Assembly (NCBI RefSeq): GCF_030247605.1
Contig: NZ_JAOTSB010000027.1
Location: forward strand, 1 to 37,597
From: Acidaminobacter sp.
GTDB taxonomy: Bacteria; Bacillota; Clostridia; Peptostreptococcales; Acidaminobacteraceae
Direction of reading: 5' to 3'
Length of the DNA stretch: 37,597 nucleotides
The notes under the pieces are model-generated. The model worked only from the letters and a program-made list of their open reading frames with translations. It searched no databases and had not been told where the DNA came from. Every line of letters begins with the position of its first letter. The stretch's first letter is position 1. Shown here piece by piece: positions 14,944 through 23,372 of the stretch. A program made the position numbers and the translations under genes.

Positions 14944-15840
14944 ATGCTGCGAATCAGAGTCCCCGCCACGTCCGCTAACTTTGGTCCGGGCTTCGATGTC
15001 CTGGGTGTGGCACTGAGCCTGTTTAACGAACTTGAAGTCGAAAAAGCAACTGGCGTCTTCGACTTTGAGTGGGAGGATGGATCGACCTTCGGAGACGAGG
15101 AAAACCTCGTTCTGACGACTATGGCGAATGTCTTCGACTTATTCAACTACAAAGTTCCAGGCTATAAAATCCGTTCCAAAAGCTGCGCCATTCCCGTTTC
15201 TCGAGGACTGGGCAGCAGCGCCGCCTCCATAGTGGCTGGCATCTACGCCGCCAATTACCTGATGGGCGGCAAAATGACCAAGGAAGAGATCTCTGCCCTT
15301 GCCACGAAATTTGAAGGTCACCCGGACAATGTAGTCAGCTGTATCGAAGGCGGCATGGTGATTTCAGCAGTGGGTGAAAATGGCGAGATCCTGTCCAGTC
15401 AGGTAAAAATCGCTCCCGGCCTTAAACTGTTCGTCATGGTGCCGGATTATAAGCTCTCCACCCGCATGGCGCGTTCTGTCCTGCCGGATACCTACTCCAG
15501 GGCAGACATGGTCTATAACGTTTCCCACGCTGCCCTTTTGGTCACGTCCCTTTGCCGCGGCGAGTTCAGCAAGCTGCGCGTAGCCCTGGGCGACCGGATT
15601 CACCAGCCGTACCGGCTGCGCCTGATCCCTGGCGCCGAGGCAGTGTTTGAAATTTGCCGCCGCGCAGGCTCCCTGGGTGAATTCATCAGCGGTGCAGGCC
15701 CGACACTGATCGCCTTGGTACCGGAGGAAGACACTAATTTCGCCGAGCGGATCCGACCACTGCTCGACGAGCAAGTCCTGGAATGGAAAACCTATGAACT
15801 TGAAATCTGCCACAGCGGCGTAAGTCTTGAGGTGATGTAA
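14944..15840 (+). CDS. homoserine kinase
   Basis: GHMP-family kinase that phosphorylates homoserine and so feeds threonine synthase just upstream. Motif 1 is the N-terminal [15 protein letters not shown]. The ATP loop is [16 protein letters not shown] near 82-97. Motif 3 is [14 protein letters not shown] near 235-248. The length of 298 residues is typical. Its ATG directly follows the thrC stop codon, and one base separates its own stop from the TTG start of the aspartate kinase. Confidence 0.96.
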   Translation: MLRIRVPATSANFGPGFDVLGVALSLFNELEVEKATGVFDFEWEDGSTFGDEENLVLTTMANVFDLFNYKVPGYKIRSKSCAIPVSRGLGSSAASIVAGIYAANYLMGGKMTKEEISALATKFEGHPDNVVSCIEGGMVISAVGENGEILSSQVKIAPGLKLFVMVPDYKLSTRMARSVLPDTYSRADMVYNVSHAALLVTSLCRGEFSKLRVALGDRIHQPYRLRLIPGAEAVFEICRRAGSLGEFISGAGPTLIALVPEEDTNFAERIRPLLDEQVLEWKTYELEICHSGVSLEVM

Positions 15841-15841
15841 C

Positions 15842-17068
15842 TTGGGAACAATTGTACAAAAGTATGGTGGCAGTTCTGTCGCCAATGTCGAACGCATCCA
15901 GCACGTCGCCAGACGCGTCGTGGAAAATAAAAGAAATGGCAATGACGTGATCGTCGTGGTTTCCGCTATGGGGGACACTACAGACGAACTCATCGAAAAA
16001 GCCGCTCAGATCAATCCTCACCCGTCTTCCCGGGAGATGGACATGCTGCTCTCCACCGGCGAGCAAATCTCTATTTCCCTGCTGGCCATGGCCATTGAGG
16101 CGGCCGGCGAGCCTGTCATTTCTCTGACTGGCGGCATGTCCGGCATTTTGACGGACACGGCCCACAAGAAGGCGCGGATCGCCAGTGTTGATCCAACCCG
16201 CGTTTTAAAAGAATTAGCCGATGGAAAGATCGTCATAGTCGCCGGCTTCCAAGGGGTGACTAAGGATTGGAACATCACCACTCTAGGCCGCGGAGGTTCT
16301 GACACCACCGCAGTTGCTCTGGCGGCGGCAGTCAAAGCGGACCTCTGCGAGATCTACACGGACGTCGAGGGCGTCTTCACTGCAGATCCCCGCAAAGTCC
16401 CCCATGCCAACCAGATCCCGGAAATCAGCTATGATGAAATGCTCGAGCTCGCCAAACTGGGCGCCCAGGTCCTGCACCCGCGTTCCGTAGAGCTCGCCAG
16501 AAAATATGATGTCCCGCTAGTCGTCCGCTCAACTTTCAGTGATCATCCCGGAACCCGGGTCGTAGAGGTGAATCGTATGGAACAAGTACTCGTGCGTGGC
16601 GTCACGCTCGACAATAACATTGCCCGCATTGCCGTCGCCAATGTCCCTGACCAGCCGGGCATTGCCTTCGGACTATTCAAGAAGCTCGCAGATCATCATA
16701 TCACCATTGATATGATTATCCAGAACTTGAACCACGCAGCCAAAAATGATATTTCCTTTACAGTAGCGCTGGACGATCTCCACGAGGCCGCTCAGGTCAG
16801 CCGCGAATACCTGAAGGAAATTGGCGGTCAGGGCGATGTCCTGGAGAAAGAAAATGTCTCTAAAATCTCAATTGTGGGCACCGGCATCACGGGGAACGCT
16901 GAAGTCGCTTCCAAGCTCTTCGGCACTCTATATGATCTTGGGATCAACATTGAGATGATCAGCACCTCGGAGATCAAAATCTCCTGCATCATCGACTCAG
17001 AGAAGTGCGATGAAGCCCTCCGCCGCCTCCACACCGCCTTTGCGCTGGACAGGCTGGATATCGTTTAA
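15842..17068 (+). CDS. aspartate kinase (monofunctional, with ACT domains)
   Basis: Phosphorylates aspartate in the first step to lysine, threonine and methionine. The N-terminus has the kinase signature [56 protein letters not shown] lies near 145-185. The C-terminal third carries two ACT units (for example [21 protein letters not shown] and [20 protein letters not shown]), as in the allosteric alpha-type enzymes. The TTG start at 15842 is one base after the thrB stop. Being last of a hom-thrC-thrB operon points to a threonine-dedicated isozyme, which is inference. The operon ends at the palindromic terminator near 17085. Confidence 0.95.
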   Translation: MGTIVQKYGGSSVANVERIQHVARRVVENKRNGNDVIVVVSAMGDTTDELIEKAAQINPHPSSREMDMLLSTGEQISISLLAMAIEAAGEPVISLTGGMSGILTDTAHKKARIASVDPTRVLKELADGKIVIVAGFQGVTKDWNITTLGRGGSDTTAVALAAAVKADLCEIYTDVEGVFTADPRKVPHANQIPEISYDEMLELAKLGAQVLHPRSVELARKYDVPLVVRSTFSDHPGTRVVEVNRMEQVLVRGVTLDNNIARIAVANVPDQPGIAFGLFKKLADHHITIDMIIQNLNHAAKNDISFTVALDDLHEAAQVSREYLKEIGGQGDVLEKENVSKISIVGTGITGNAEVASKLFGTLYDLGINIEMISTSEIKISCIIDSEKCDEALRRLHTAFALDRLDIV

Positions 17069-17082
17069 TAGAAAAGGAAAGA

Positions 17083-17145
17083 AACTCGGTGTCTGACACC
17101 GAGTTTCTATTTTTTGTGGAAGTGGGTGTCTGACACCCGCTTCCA
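17083..17145. terminator. palindromic repeats acting as bidirectional terminator
   Basis: GAAACTCGGTGTCTGACACC with its mirror GAGTTTCT (17085-17112) is a near-perfect palindrome followed by ATTTTTT on the plus strand. On the minus strand it is followed by TTTCCTTTTC. A second palindrome GGGTGTCTGACACCC lies at 17125-17139. Both are members of the window's GTGTCAGACAC family and sit exactly between the convergent aspartate kinase and phoU genes. Confidence 0.75.
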
Positions 17146-17162
17146 TCTTCCCTTTTTCCTCT

Positions 17163-17810
17163 TTAAAATTCCATCCGCTTCCCGCTTGCGTGATAAATGG
17201 CGGCTTCACAGATATTGGTGGCGTGGTCTGCTGTTCTCTCCAGGAAGCGGCCCACAAACAGCAGGTCGATGACCTGGTTCATGATCTCTTTATTCCCTGC
17301 CAGCATACCCAGCAGCTCAATATAAATCTTCTCGTAAATCGCATCCACTTCGTCATCCAGCTGTGCTACTTTGCAGGCTTCATCCATGTCCTCATGCACG
17401 AAGCTGGAAAGACTGCCGCGGATCATCTTGTTGACCAGAGACGCCATCTTTGGCAGATCCACCAAGGGCTTGATGTAGGTTTCCTTGCTCAGCCGCTCTA
17501 CGACATTGGCAATATTCACGCCGTGATCGCCCATACGCTCGAGGTCTGTGGCAATTTTCAGCGCTGAGGTAATCAGCCTCAGGTCTTTCGCTACAGGCTG
17601 CTGCAGCGCTACAAGACTGACGCAGGTATCCTCAATCTTATGCTCCAGCGCGTCCGACTGCTCTTCGAGCTCCCTGACCCGTATGAGCAGCTCCGCATTC
17701 TGGGTCAGCAGCGCTACCATAGCTAATTCTATTTCGTCTGCCACTATATTGCCCATTTCGAGTACCAGTTCTTTAACTTCCTTTAATTTGGCATCATAAC
17801 CTTTTCTCAT
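17163..17810 (-). CDS. PhoU family phosphate regulator, copy 1
   Basis: A helical protein of 215 residues made of two PhoU three-helix repeats. The metal-cluster signatures are visible as DLERMGDHGVNIANV near 88-102 and FVGRFLERTADHATNICEA near 183-201. PhoU normally links the Pst transporter to the PhoR kinase and lowers phosphate uptake. The ATG follows GGGGAGG. It is the downstream one of two phoU genes; a terminator in the 220-base gap suggests separate transcripts. No pst genes are in the window, but a PhoR/PhoB-like pair lies at 25-27.7 kb. Confidence 0.93.
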   Translation of the reverse strand: MRKGYDAKLKEVKELVLEMGNIVADEIELAMVALLTQNAELLIRVRELEEQSDALEHKIEDTCVSLVALQQPVAKDLRLITSALKIATDLERMGDHGVNIANVVERLSKETYIKPLVDLPKMASLVNKMIRGSLSSFVHEDMDEACKVAQLDDEVDAIYEKIYIELLGMLAGNKEIMNQVIDLLFVGRFLERTADHATNICEAAIYHASGKRMEF

Positions 17811-17934
17811 TTTTTGTAAGGTGCCTCCCCAATTATATTTTCAATGCTCATTTTTTGAGTTAAAAGATCTATTTTATGTGATTTTTTAGACTATACACAA
17901 TTACCTTGAAAACTTCAATACAGAATTTCAACGC

Positions 17935-17963
17935 AAGAAAAACACGCGCCCACCCGGCACGTG
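17935..17963 (-). terminator. terminator after phoU copy 2
   Basis: On the minus strand CACGTGC (17963-17957) pairs with GCGCGTG (17949-17943) with one G-U pair, followed by TTTTTCTT. Confidence 0.65.
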
Positions 17964-18017
17964 CCCTCCTCACTCTCTCAGTGTGGATTTAAATAAATAA
18001 CCATGTGTGAACCGTAA

Positions 18018-18027
18018 CCATCGGCAA
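18018..18027 (+). repeat. ACCATCGGCA motif copy before the phoU stop
   Basis: AACCATCGGCAAAATTT lies just beyond the stop codon of phoU copy 2, in the spacer. The flanking AAAATTT is also seen next to other copies. Confidence 0.7.
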
Positions 18028-18030
18028 AAT

Positions 18031-18684
18031 TTAGAAGCTCACTCGTTCACCGCTTACGGTGTACACAACGCGCTCGCTGAGATTGGTGATATGATCTCCC
18101 ATGCGCTCGAGATACCGCCCAACGAACAGGTAGGCGACGATCTGGTCGCGCTGCTCCGGATGGTCTACCAGGATTTCAAGCATGCCCCGGTAAAAGGTTT
18201 CATAGATCAGATCCACTTCATCATCGATTCGAGCCGTCAGAACGGCAAGCTCGACACTGGCGCGCACATAGCTGTCTGTCCACTGACGAAGCATCAGCGC
18301 CACCAGCTCAAACAACTTCTGAAGCTCAATCAGGGGTTTGATTGTAAGGCGCTCTTTCTGGGCTAAAACAATACGGGCAATATTCACGTTATTATCCCCT
18401 AAACGCTCCAGATCCGTGATCATCTTGAGCGTGGACTCAATCCGCCTGAGATCACAGGCCAAGGGCTGCTGAAGGGCAATGGCATCAATACATTCGCGTT
18501 CAATCTCCATTTCGAGATCATCTATGCGTTTGTCCATTTTTTTCACCTGATAAGCGAGCTCTTTGTCCTGATTCATCAAAGCGGATTTAGTAATTTCCAG
18601 TTGCTCTTGAATTAAGATGATCATGGTCATCAGCATATCATCCATTTTTCTTATATTATTAACAAGCTTTGGTCGATTCAACAA
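18031..18684 (-). CDS. PhoU family phosphate regulator, copy 2
   Basis: A protein of 217 residues with the same two-repeat plan as copy 1. Metal-site signatures are DLERLGDNNVNIARI and FVGRYLERMGDHITNLSE. In the first repeat the aspartate is followed by Asn rather than His, whereas copy 1 keeps GDHGVN there; the second repeats agree. It starts at one of two adjacent TTG codons (18684 or 18681) after AGGAGG. Two different PhoU proteins side by side suggest divided roles, for example one with Pst and one with a Na/phosphate cotransporter, but nothing here decides that. Confidence 0.92.
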   Translation of the reverse strand: MLNRPKLVNNIRKMDDMLMTMIILIQEQLEITKSALMNQDKELAYQVKKMDKRIDDLEMEIERECIDAIALQQPLACDLRRIESTLKMITDLERLGDNNVNIARIVLAQKERLTIKPLIELQKLFELVALMLRQWTDSYVRASVELAVLTARIDDEVDLIYETFYRGMLEILVDHPEQRDQIVAYLFVGRYLERMGDHITNLSERVVYTVSGERVSF

Positions 18685-18829
18685 GGTTACCTCCTATTCG
18701 CATACCACCCTTGAGCCCATCATACCTGTCCATTATTTTTTCTGCGTTAGGACTGTGTTAAATTCAGGTGAAATCTTCTGCTTTCATTGAACCCGCAAGT
18801 GACTCCGGGCGGCAATCCGAGCAAAATGA

Positions 18830-18878
18830 AAAAAGCCCACCGGCAGCCAACAGCACTAAGTGCTATGGGACCAGTGGG
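18830..18878 (-). terminator. terminator of the NadR-like gene
   Basis: On the minus strand CCCACTGG (18878-18871) pairs with CCGGTGGG (18843-18836), with one G-U pair, around an inner AGCACT-type hairpin, and CTTTTTTCATTTT follows. It lies 75 bases beyond the stop of the nucleotidyltransferase gene. Confidence 0.75.
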
Positions 18879-18952
18879 TATAGAAATGGGGCTGCAAATT
18901 TAGAAGTAGCATAAATGCAATAAAGCAAACCAATCCGTTGCACGGCTGAATA

Positions 18953-19474
18953 CTAAAAACGCATGCGCTTCAGATCCTCGTAAACCAGTTCTGGAAGGTA
19001 GTGCTTGAACGCTTCCGGATGCTTTCGTATTTGAGCGCCGGAAACCGGGTGGCTGTCCCTGTTTGGGTCGTAGAGGCAGTGGGGAATGTCCAAGGCCGCA
19101 GCCAGAACGTCCCCATAGCTTTCGGAGGAAAAAAGGATATCCGTCTCTGAAAATTCTTCAGCGAAATAACGGGTCCAAGCCGCCTCTGCTTCCGGTGTAT
19201 GCTCTCCGGTTACCGGCAGATGAACTTCTCTAAGGTCTACGACCCTGACGCTTAATGACGAACCAAACAGCTTTTCAAACCAGCTACACCTGATCTCCGC
19301 AGAAATAGGATCAGATGGTTTCGAAATCACCGCCACCGTCAGACGCTCACACCGCTCCATAGCAAACCGGATCAAGGCTGCATGCCCTAAATGCAGCGGC
19401 ATGAATTTCCCTATAACAAGTCCGCAGCAGGGCTTCTCTGAACTTATATTTATTAAATTCGATTTTTCGGACAT
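18953..19474 (-). CDS. NadR-like nucleotidylyltransferase (NMN adenylyltransferase type)
   Basis: Cytidylyltransferase-fold protein of 173 residues. The nucleotide-binding motif GKFMPLHLGHAALI (HxGH) is close to the N-terminus. The C-terminal DPNRDSHPVSGAQIRKHPEAFKHYLP contains the SG-x-x-IR signature of the NadR branch, which adenylylates nicotinamide mononucleotide to NAD. The kinase and repressor domains of E. coli NadR are absent. ATG at 19474 follows GGAGG by five bases; the longer frame to 19486 would use a TTG inside that site. Monocistronic, with its own terminator. A different nucleotidyl substrate cannot be excluded. Confidence 0.82.
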   Translation of the reverse strand: MSEKSNLINISSEKPCCGLVIGKFMPLHLGHAALIRFAMERCERLTVAVISKPSDPISAEIRCSWFEKLFGSSLSVRVVDLREVHLPVTGEHTPEAEAAWTRYFAEEFSETDILFSSESYGDVLAAALDIPHCLYDPNRDSHPVSGAQIRKHPEAFKHYLPELVYEDLKRMRF

Positions 19475-19629
19475 TTTGTCCTCCAAAGAGGGAAATTAGA
19501 TTTGACAGTTAGACTGAAACCGGTGCATCCATAGTATTTAATACCCAATAGAAGTTAATTTCCACAAGCTCTTGCAGAAATTTTGTTTATAGGTCATCTT
19601 GGGTTAGTCGTTTATGTTCTTGTAAATAT

Positions 19630-20856
19630 CTACTCTTCCCAGGACAGCAGCCGCCTCTGTCCCTCCATCTTCTGGATGTCCGTGATGTCCTGGCTGACTT
19701 CCAGGACGCCGCGGTAGGTTGGGGGACCATCGGCAGAAGCACCAGGGGTTCGCAGGGCAAAATACTGGATCAGGACTTTTCTGCCTCTGAGGTCGATCCA
19801 GAAGCTGGCGGTGTCCTGTCGTCCCTCTTTGAAGGCCTGGACTATGTCTAGGACTTTGTCGACGCTTTGGGGCGGATGGCAGTAGCGCACGTCTCTTCCT
19901 ATAATCGCGGCTGACCGTGGGAAAAAGCGATCCTTTGGTCTGGAGAAATATCTGACCTTATCGTTTTCGTCTAAGTAGGTCATATCCACCGGCAGCGCGT
20001 TGAGCATCATCACCAGCTGGTCGGCGCTGAGGGTGCCGGTGCCGGTGTTGATTTCAAGACCTTGAAAATTGGGGGTGGGGTGCGGGGCACTGAGACCATC
20101 GGCTGAAACAGGCTCTGGGAGGGTCTGGGGATCGAGAAACGGGAATCCATACTCAAAGCTTTGCTGGGTCATGGCTTTGAAGGTTTCGGGATCAAGGACT
20201 TCTGAGGCGCAGGGATAGAGGATCAGGGATTCCTTCTGGTCGAGGCCAATCATATTGAAGAAGAGCTGGCCAAGCTCGGCATTGATTTCCTGCTCAGACG
20301 CGGTGCCCTCGGTCAGCATCTGAATGACATGTTTGAGGTTGGCACGGGTGTTGTCGTGCAGTGCCCACATAATGCCGACGCCCTCGAAGCGCGGCATGCG
20401 CTGCTCCATGACTGGAAAGAGGATGTTTTCCTTTTTGAGATAATGGGCCTCGAACTCAAGGAGCGGAGTCAGGGTCTCGAGGAGCTTTTCACGGTTCTCG
20501 AGGGTTTTCCCCTGCTTGAGCACAGCCTTGACCTGGTCCATCTTCGCGTTCATGGCTTGGTTTTCCCGCAGCATAAGATCAATAAAGGAATTGGGTTCCG
20601 GTTTTGGCCAGGTGTAGCTGCTGAGCGCATGATAGAACACGTTGATGATCTTGTCGAGGACACTCAGAATGTCATCATACCCTGTGCCGGAGGACCAGAC
20701 GTGGTTCATAATTTCAAAGACCTCCTGAGGGGTCACAGCTTCCAGATCTGAGCGGAACTCGAGGTACAGCGACTTGCCGTCCTGTTTTTTCAGTACGCCG
20801 CGGACATAGTCCACCAGGCGGCTGACTCTGGTTTCGTTTATTTTCAACGGGCTCAC
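19630..20856 (-). CDS. DUF438, hemerythrin and PAS domain protein
   Basis: A 408-residue soluble protein. The first 90 residues match the DUF438 pattern (LVDYVRGVLKKQDG...). A hemerythrin-like HHE bundle follows (about 90-230) with EFEAHYLKKENILFPVMEQ and MWALHDNTRANLKHV supplying His and Glu ligands. The last 130 residues form a PAS domain (LPVDMTYLDENDKVRYFS...GVLEVSQDITDIQKMEG). Such proteins are common in anaerobes and are thought to sense oxygen, nitric oxide or redox state. Two linkers, near 248 and 385, contain SADG coded by the window's 10-mer (20094-20103 and 19726-19735). The promoter contains a site like those at the CsoR-type operon, so it may share that regulon. Confidence 0.88.
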   Translation of the reverse strand: MSPLKINETRVSRLVDYVRGVLKKQDGKSLYLEFRSDLEAVTPQEVFEIMNHVWSSGTGYDDILSVLDKIINVFYHALSSYTWPKPEPNSFIDLMLRENQAMNAKMDQVKAVLKQGKTLENREKLLETLTPLLEFEAHYLKKENILFPVMEQRMPRFEGVGIMWALHDNTRANLKHVIQMLTEGTASEQEINAELGQLFFNMIGLDQKESLILYPCASEVLDPETFKAMTQQSFEYGFPFLDPQTLPEPVSADGLSAPHPTPNFQGLEINTGTGTLSADQLVMMLNALPVDMTYLDENDKVRYFSRPKDRFFPRSAAIIGRDVRYCHPPQSVDKVLDIVQAFKEGRQDTASFWIDLRGRKVLIQYFALRTPGASADGPPTYRGVLEVSQDITDIQKMEGQRRLLSWEE

Positions 20857-20884
20857 TCCTTGGGGTTCATTTTGCAGTCTACGG

Positions 20885-20920
20885 GAGTGTCTATACCCAG
20901 GTTGAGGGGGTCAGTCACAG
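20885..20920 (-). promoter_or_regulatory. promoter with a CsoR-type operator candidate
   Basis: Read on the minus strand: GTGACT, a 17-base spacer and TATAGA, the spacer being GACCCCCTCAACCTGGG. The ACCCCC...CTGGGTATA arrangement (20911-20892) repeats at the methyltransferase promoter and in more symmetric form at the thioredoxin promoter. Operator function is inferred from this recurrence. Confidence 0.5.
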
Positions 20921-20950
20921 ATTATCAGTGAAATTAAACTGGTAAAATTA

Positions 20951-21014
20951 AAGAAGCCCCTTTGTAGGACGGGCGTGGCACGGTTGGCCAACGCGTCGCC
21001 CATGAAGGGGCTTC
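20951..21014 (-). terminator. terminator of the methyltransferase gene
   Basis: On the minus strand GAAGCCCCTT pairs with AAGGGGCTTC across a GC-rich, partly self-complementary 40-base interior, followed by TTTAATTTT. Confidence 0.7.
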
Positions 21015-21032
21015 AATAATTAGGAGTGAAAT

Positions 21033-21623
21033 TTACATCTCTGGTTTGATGCCTACGCCTTCGATCAGAGCGCCACCCAGGGAGGTGCTGTGACGCTCCA
21101 GGAGAAAGCCTGCTTCTTTAATGGTCTCCAGAGTCTCTCTGTTCAGATTGCACCCGCTGGCAATTTTGCTCCAGTGGGGGTTGACGCCATTGACCACTTT
21201 CCTGACATGATTATGCTTGTGATCCGGCATGACGTGTTCAATGAAGTAGATCCTGCCGCCGGGCCTCAGGAGGTCGTAGACGCGCTTCAAGCCTTCCAGG
21301 GGGTCGGAGACAGAGCAAAAGACCAGCGTGAAGATAATGCTGTCAAAGGACTGCGGCGGGACTGTCAGGTCTTCGAGCGGCGCCTCAAGCATGACTACTT
21401 TGAGGCTTTTTGGAAATTTGAAGTGCTTTGCGCGTTTGGATAATTTGAGGTCACTGAGTGTGAGCGAATTGATCTTGGCATAATCAAAGAATGGCAGGTT
21501 CGCACCTGTACCAGTGCCAATTTCCAGGACCTTACCTGAGGCTCCGGGCATTATTGCTTTCCTGACAGCCTTTAAACGGAGCGCCTCCAAAGGGGCCATA
21601 AACCAGTCGTAGATGGTGTTCAC
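21033..21623 (-). CDS. class I SAM methyltransferase resembling METTL7 thiol methyltransferases
   Basis: A 196-residue protein from GTG at 21623, which follows AGGAGGTG by seven bases; an open extension to 21881 runs back through the terminator and the transporter end and is not credible. The SAM-binding motif I is VLEIGTGTGANLPFF. The later part reads FCSVSDPLEGLKRVYDLLRPGGRIYFIEHV and then NPHWSKIASGCNLNRETLETI, the signature of the METTL7/PmtA-like branch. Human METTL7A/B methylate alkyl thiols and hydrogen sulfide (established); bacterial relatives also include phospholipid methylases. Being near a CsoR-family repressor and thioredoxin, a thiol or sulfide substrate is an attractive inference. 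Confidence 0.82.
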   Translation of the reverse strand: MNTIYDWFMAPLEALRLKAVRKAIMPGASGKVLEIGTGTGANLPFFDYAKINSLTLSDLKLSKRAKHFKFPKSLKVVMLEAPLEDLTVPPQSFDSIIFTLVFCSVSDPLEGLKRVYDLLRPGGRIYFIEHVMPDHKHNHVRKVVNGVNPHWSKIASGCNLNRETLETIKEAGFLLERHSTSLGGALIEGVGIKPEM

Positions 21624-21663
21624 TGCGATCACCTCCTGGTGTGGATGGTACGTTTGAGTTGAA

Positions 21664-21695
21664 TTATGGTTATGTATACCCAGCGGGGGGGTGCA
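21664..21695 (-). promoter_or_regulatory. methyltransferase promoter with CsoR-type operator candidate
   Basis: On the minus strand CTGCACCCCCCCGCTGGGTATACAT (positions given; key parts ACCCC, CTGGG and the -10-like TATACA). The CTGGGTATA half is identical to that at the DUF438 promoter. The upstream -35 is weak. Confidence 0.5.
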
Positions 21696-21721
21696 GTATG
21701 CCGAGGAAAATGGAAAAAAGG

Positions 21722-21788
21722 CTGGATAAAAAGGCGGAAGATGGGGGCGATAAGCTAAAGATCGCTGACACTCTTTTCCGCCTTTTTG
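21722..21788 (-). terminator. terminator of the ACR3-like transporter gene
   Basis: On the minus strand AAAAAGGCGGAA (21788-21777) pairs with TTCCGCCTTTTT (about 21738-21727). The long interior includes GCGATCTTTAGCTTATCGC. It separates the transporter from the methyltransferase, which then needs its own promoter. Confidence 0.75.
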
Positions 21789-21792
21789 AGTT

Positions 21793-22821
21793 TTACTTAC
21801 TTGAAGAGACCTGCAACAAACCATCTGCAGCCGTACTTGGCTCTGTCTTTGGCGGGTAGAACCGGCTGAACAGTTTGACATACCAGGCGGCTGCCTGGGC
21901 CTGAATGACGAAGGCGAGAGAGATGACGAGTACGGCTTCTGCCCCCTGGGCGCCGAACGCCGTCATAGCAATGGCAAGGCTGATGGACAGGTTTCGCATG
22001 ACAGTGCCATAGATGAGGGCAATGGCGTCTTCGCGTTTGAACATGAAGCGGCCAATCAGCGTGCTGAGGGTGAAGTTGACGAGATAGATCAGCACGAGAG
22101 GCACGAGGAGCTGCAGCACCAGTGCCGGGTTGGAGACCAGGATCTTAGCTCTCAGCGCCACCGCGATAAAGACGATCATCAGGACGCCCAGGGTCGAAAT
22201 CAGCGGGAAGCGGCTCTTATAGACCTTTTGGAACTTCTCGGCGCCGTGGCGGCGGATAAGCTCGCGCTGGGTAAAGTAGCCGGCCAGCATTGGGAGGAAG
22301 ACCACTATGAGGATCTGGCGGGCTATGTCCGTCATTGGGATGGAGATGGAGGTGCCCAGGAAGAAAACGAGGTAAAATGGTGCCAGGACGGATCCGAGAA
22401 TGAGACCTATGACAGTCATCTTAACGGCTTCCTGGATGTTGCCTTTGGCCATGCCGGTCCAGCTGATCGTCATGCCGCTGGTCGGCAGAAGGGACGTCAG
22501 GAGAATGCCAAGAACCAGGTAAGGCTGATCCTTGAAGAAGGTCGTGGCCATTAAGTAACCCACGGCGGGCATGAGAATGAAGTTGACCAGCTGCGTCGTG
22601 ACCTGCAGCTTCGTGTTGGTTTTTTTGAGAAGGGACTTCAGGTCCATGGTCACCATCATAGGGTAGACCATGAAGAAGGTCAGCGGCAGAATCAGGCCTT
22701 TGAGGGCGCTGACGTTGAAGAAGTTGCCGGCGAGCACGCCTAGGATCATGAAGGCGGGGATGCTGACGGCCAGATTTTTCTGGAGCTTGCCCAGGAATTT
22801 GAAAAATGAAGCTGTTGTCAT
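21793..22821 (-). CDS. ACR3/bile-acid-symporter family transporter lacking the arsenite cysteine
   Basis: Integral membrane protein of 342 residues with about ten hydrophobic helices, of the BASS/ACR3 superfamily. In arsenite exporters of this type a TPC-x-A-M block in helix 4 supplies the essential cysteine. Here the aligned block is LLPTSGMTISWTGMAKGN, with Gly where the cysteine would be. Arsenite efflux is therefore doubtful, and another small anion or thio-compound is possible. The C-terminus ends in a variable AADGLL tail with a one-base variant of the 10-mer. It is preceded by the CsoR-like repressor gene and likely co-transcribed with it. The ATG is near 22821, with only a weak ribosome-binding site visible. 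Confidence 0.82.
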   Translation of the reverse strand: MTTASFFKFLGKLQKNLAVSIPAFMILGVLAGNFFNVSALKGLILPLTFFMVYPMMVTMDLKSLLKKTNTKLQVTTQLVNFILMPAVGYLMATTFFKDQPYLVLGILLTSLLPTSGMTISWTGMAKGNIQEAVKMTVIGLILGSVLAPFYLVFFLGTSISIPMTDIARQILIVVFLPMLAGYFTQRELIRRHGAEKFQKVYKSRFPLISTLGVLMIVFIAVALRAKILVSNPALVLQLLVPLVLIYLVNFTLSTLIGRFMFKREDAIALIYGTVMRNLSISLAIAMTAFGAQGAEAVLVISLAFVIQAQAAAWYVKLFSRFYPPKTEPSTAADGLLQVSSSK

Positions 22822-22844
22822 TGTGTCACCAGTCTTTCGTCATG

Positions 22845-22925
22845 TATTCCCCGTCCGGGGCGGGTAGGGCTAAAGTTTTTAAAAATCAGGCCAGTCGCAA
22901 AATTTCCCAGAGCTTTAGCCGATGG
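22845..22925. promoter_or_regulatory. spacer with GC palindrome and hairpin
   Basis: TATTCCCCGTCCGGGGCGGG (22845-22864) contains a CCCCGTCCGGGG palindrome, possibly a further operator. A GGCTAAAG/CTTTAGCC hairpin (22868-22920) with internal T and A runs follows, ending in a motif copy GCCGATGGTCA (22918-22928). Function is a guess. Confidence 0.35.
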
Positions 22926-22992
22926 TCACACTTCCCCACCTTCAGCATCCACCTCAACGACTGACCTTTCTAACTTATGAATGTCGCGTTTC

Positions 22993-23307
22993 TTACGCCT
23001 CCACGAAGCCCAGGAATTTCTGAATTGTATCCAGAAGCTCATCCATAGCCTCGTCCGGGTGATCTCCCGCTGCTATTTCCACCATGCTGCGACGGTAATA
23101 TTTTTCGAGAATGGCGCTGCCGACCTTATTGGTCGCTGCCCTGACGGCCGATACCTGAGTCAGGACATCCCGACAAGGCTTTTCTTCCTCGACCATTCTC
23201 TGAATGCCTTTGATCTGTCCCTCGATCCTTTTCAGGCGGCGCATGATCTCTTCATTGCTTTCGTAATTTTCACTAAATTGTTTTTGTATTTGATCCAGTT
23301 TCGTCAT
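22993..23307 (-). CDS. CsoR/CstR-family repressor with a single cysteine
   Basis: A four-helix DUF156-family repressor of 104 residues. RRLKRIEGQIKGIQRMVEE (23-41) and CRDVLTQVSAVRAATNKVG (45-63) match the family closely. In copper sensors the ligands are Cys, His (25 residues later) and Cys (29 later); in persulfide sensors (CstR) the first and last are Cys. Here the series is Cys45, Tyr70 and Ser74, so neither chemistry is complete. One cysteine could still sense oxidants, persulfide (via mixed disulfide) or an electrophile. It lies between the thioredoxin and transporter genes in one minus-strand unit. ATG is chosen after a GGAGGTC-type site. Confidence 0.88.
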   Translation of the reverse strand: MTKLDQIQKQFSENYESNEEIMRRLKRIEGQIKGIQRMVEEEKPCRDVLTQVSAVRAATNKVGSAILEKYYRRSMVEIAAGDHPDEAMDELLDTIQKFLGFVEA

Positions 23308-23372
23308 GCTTTGACCTCCGGGTTGGCTAGGTTTTGCCGTGGTTTAGACCACAAGGGCCTGTGCCTGATAGT

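Noticed and set aside
16217..16224. Motif copy in the aspartate kinase gene as part of the iterated family
   Set aside because: It reads ADGKI, a common natural sequence in this enzyme, and lacks the flanking bases of the extended motif; counted only as a possible coincidence, like those at 31156, 33457 and 35479.
21624..21881. N-terminal extension of the methyltransferase
   Set aside because: The extra 86 residues cross the transporter stop and terminator and resemble no protein; GTG at 21623 has a strong ribosome-binding site.
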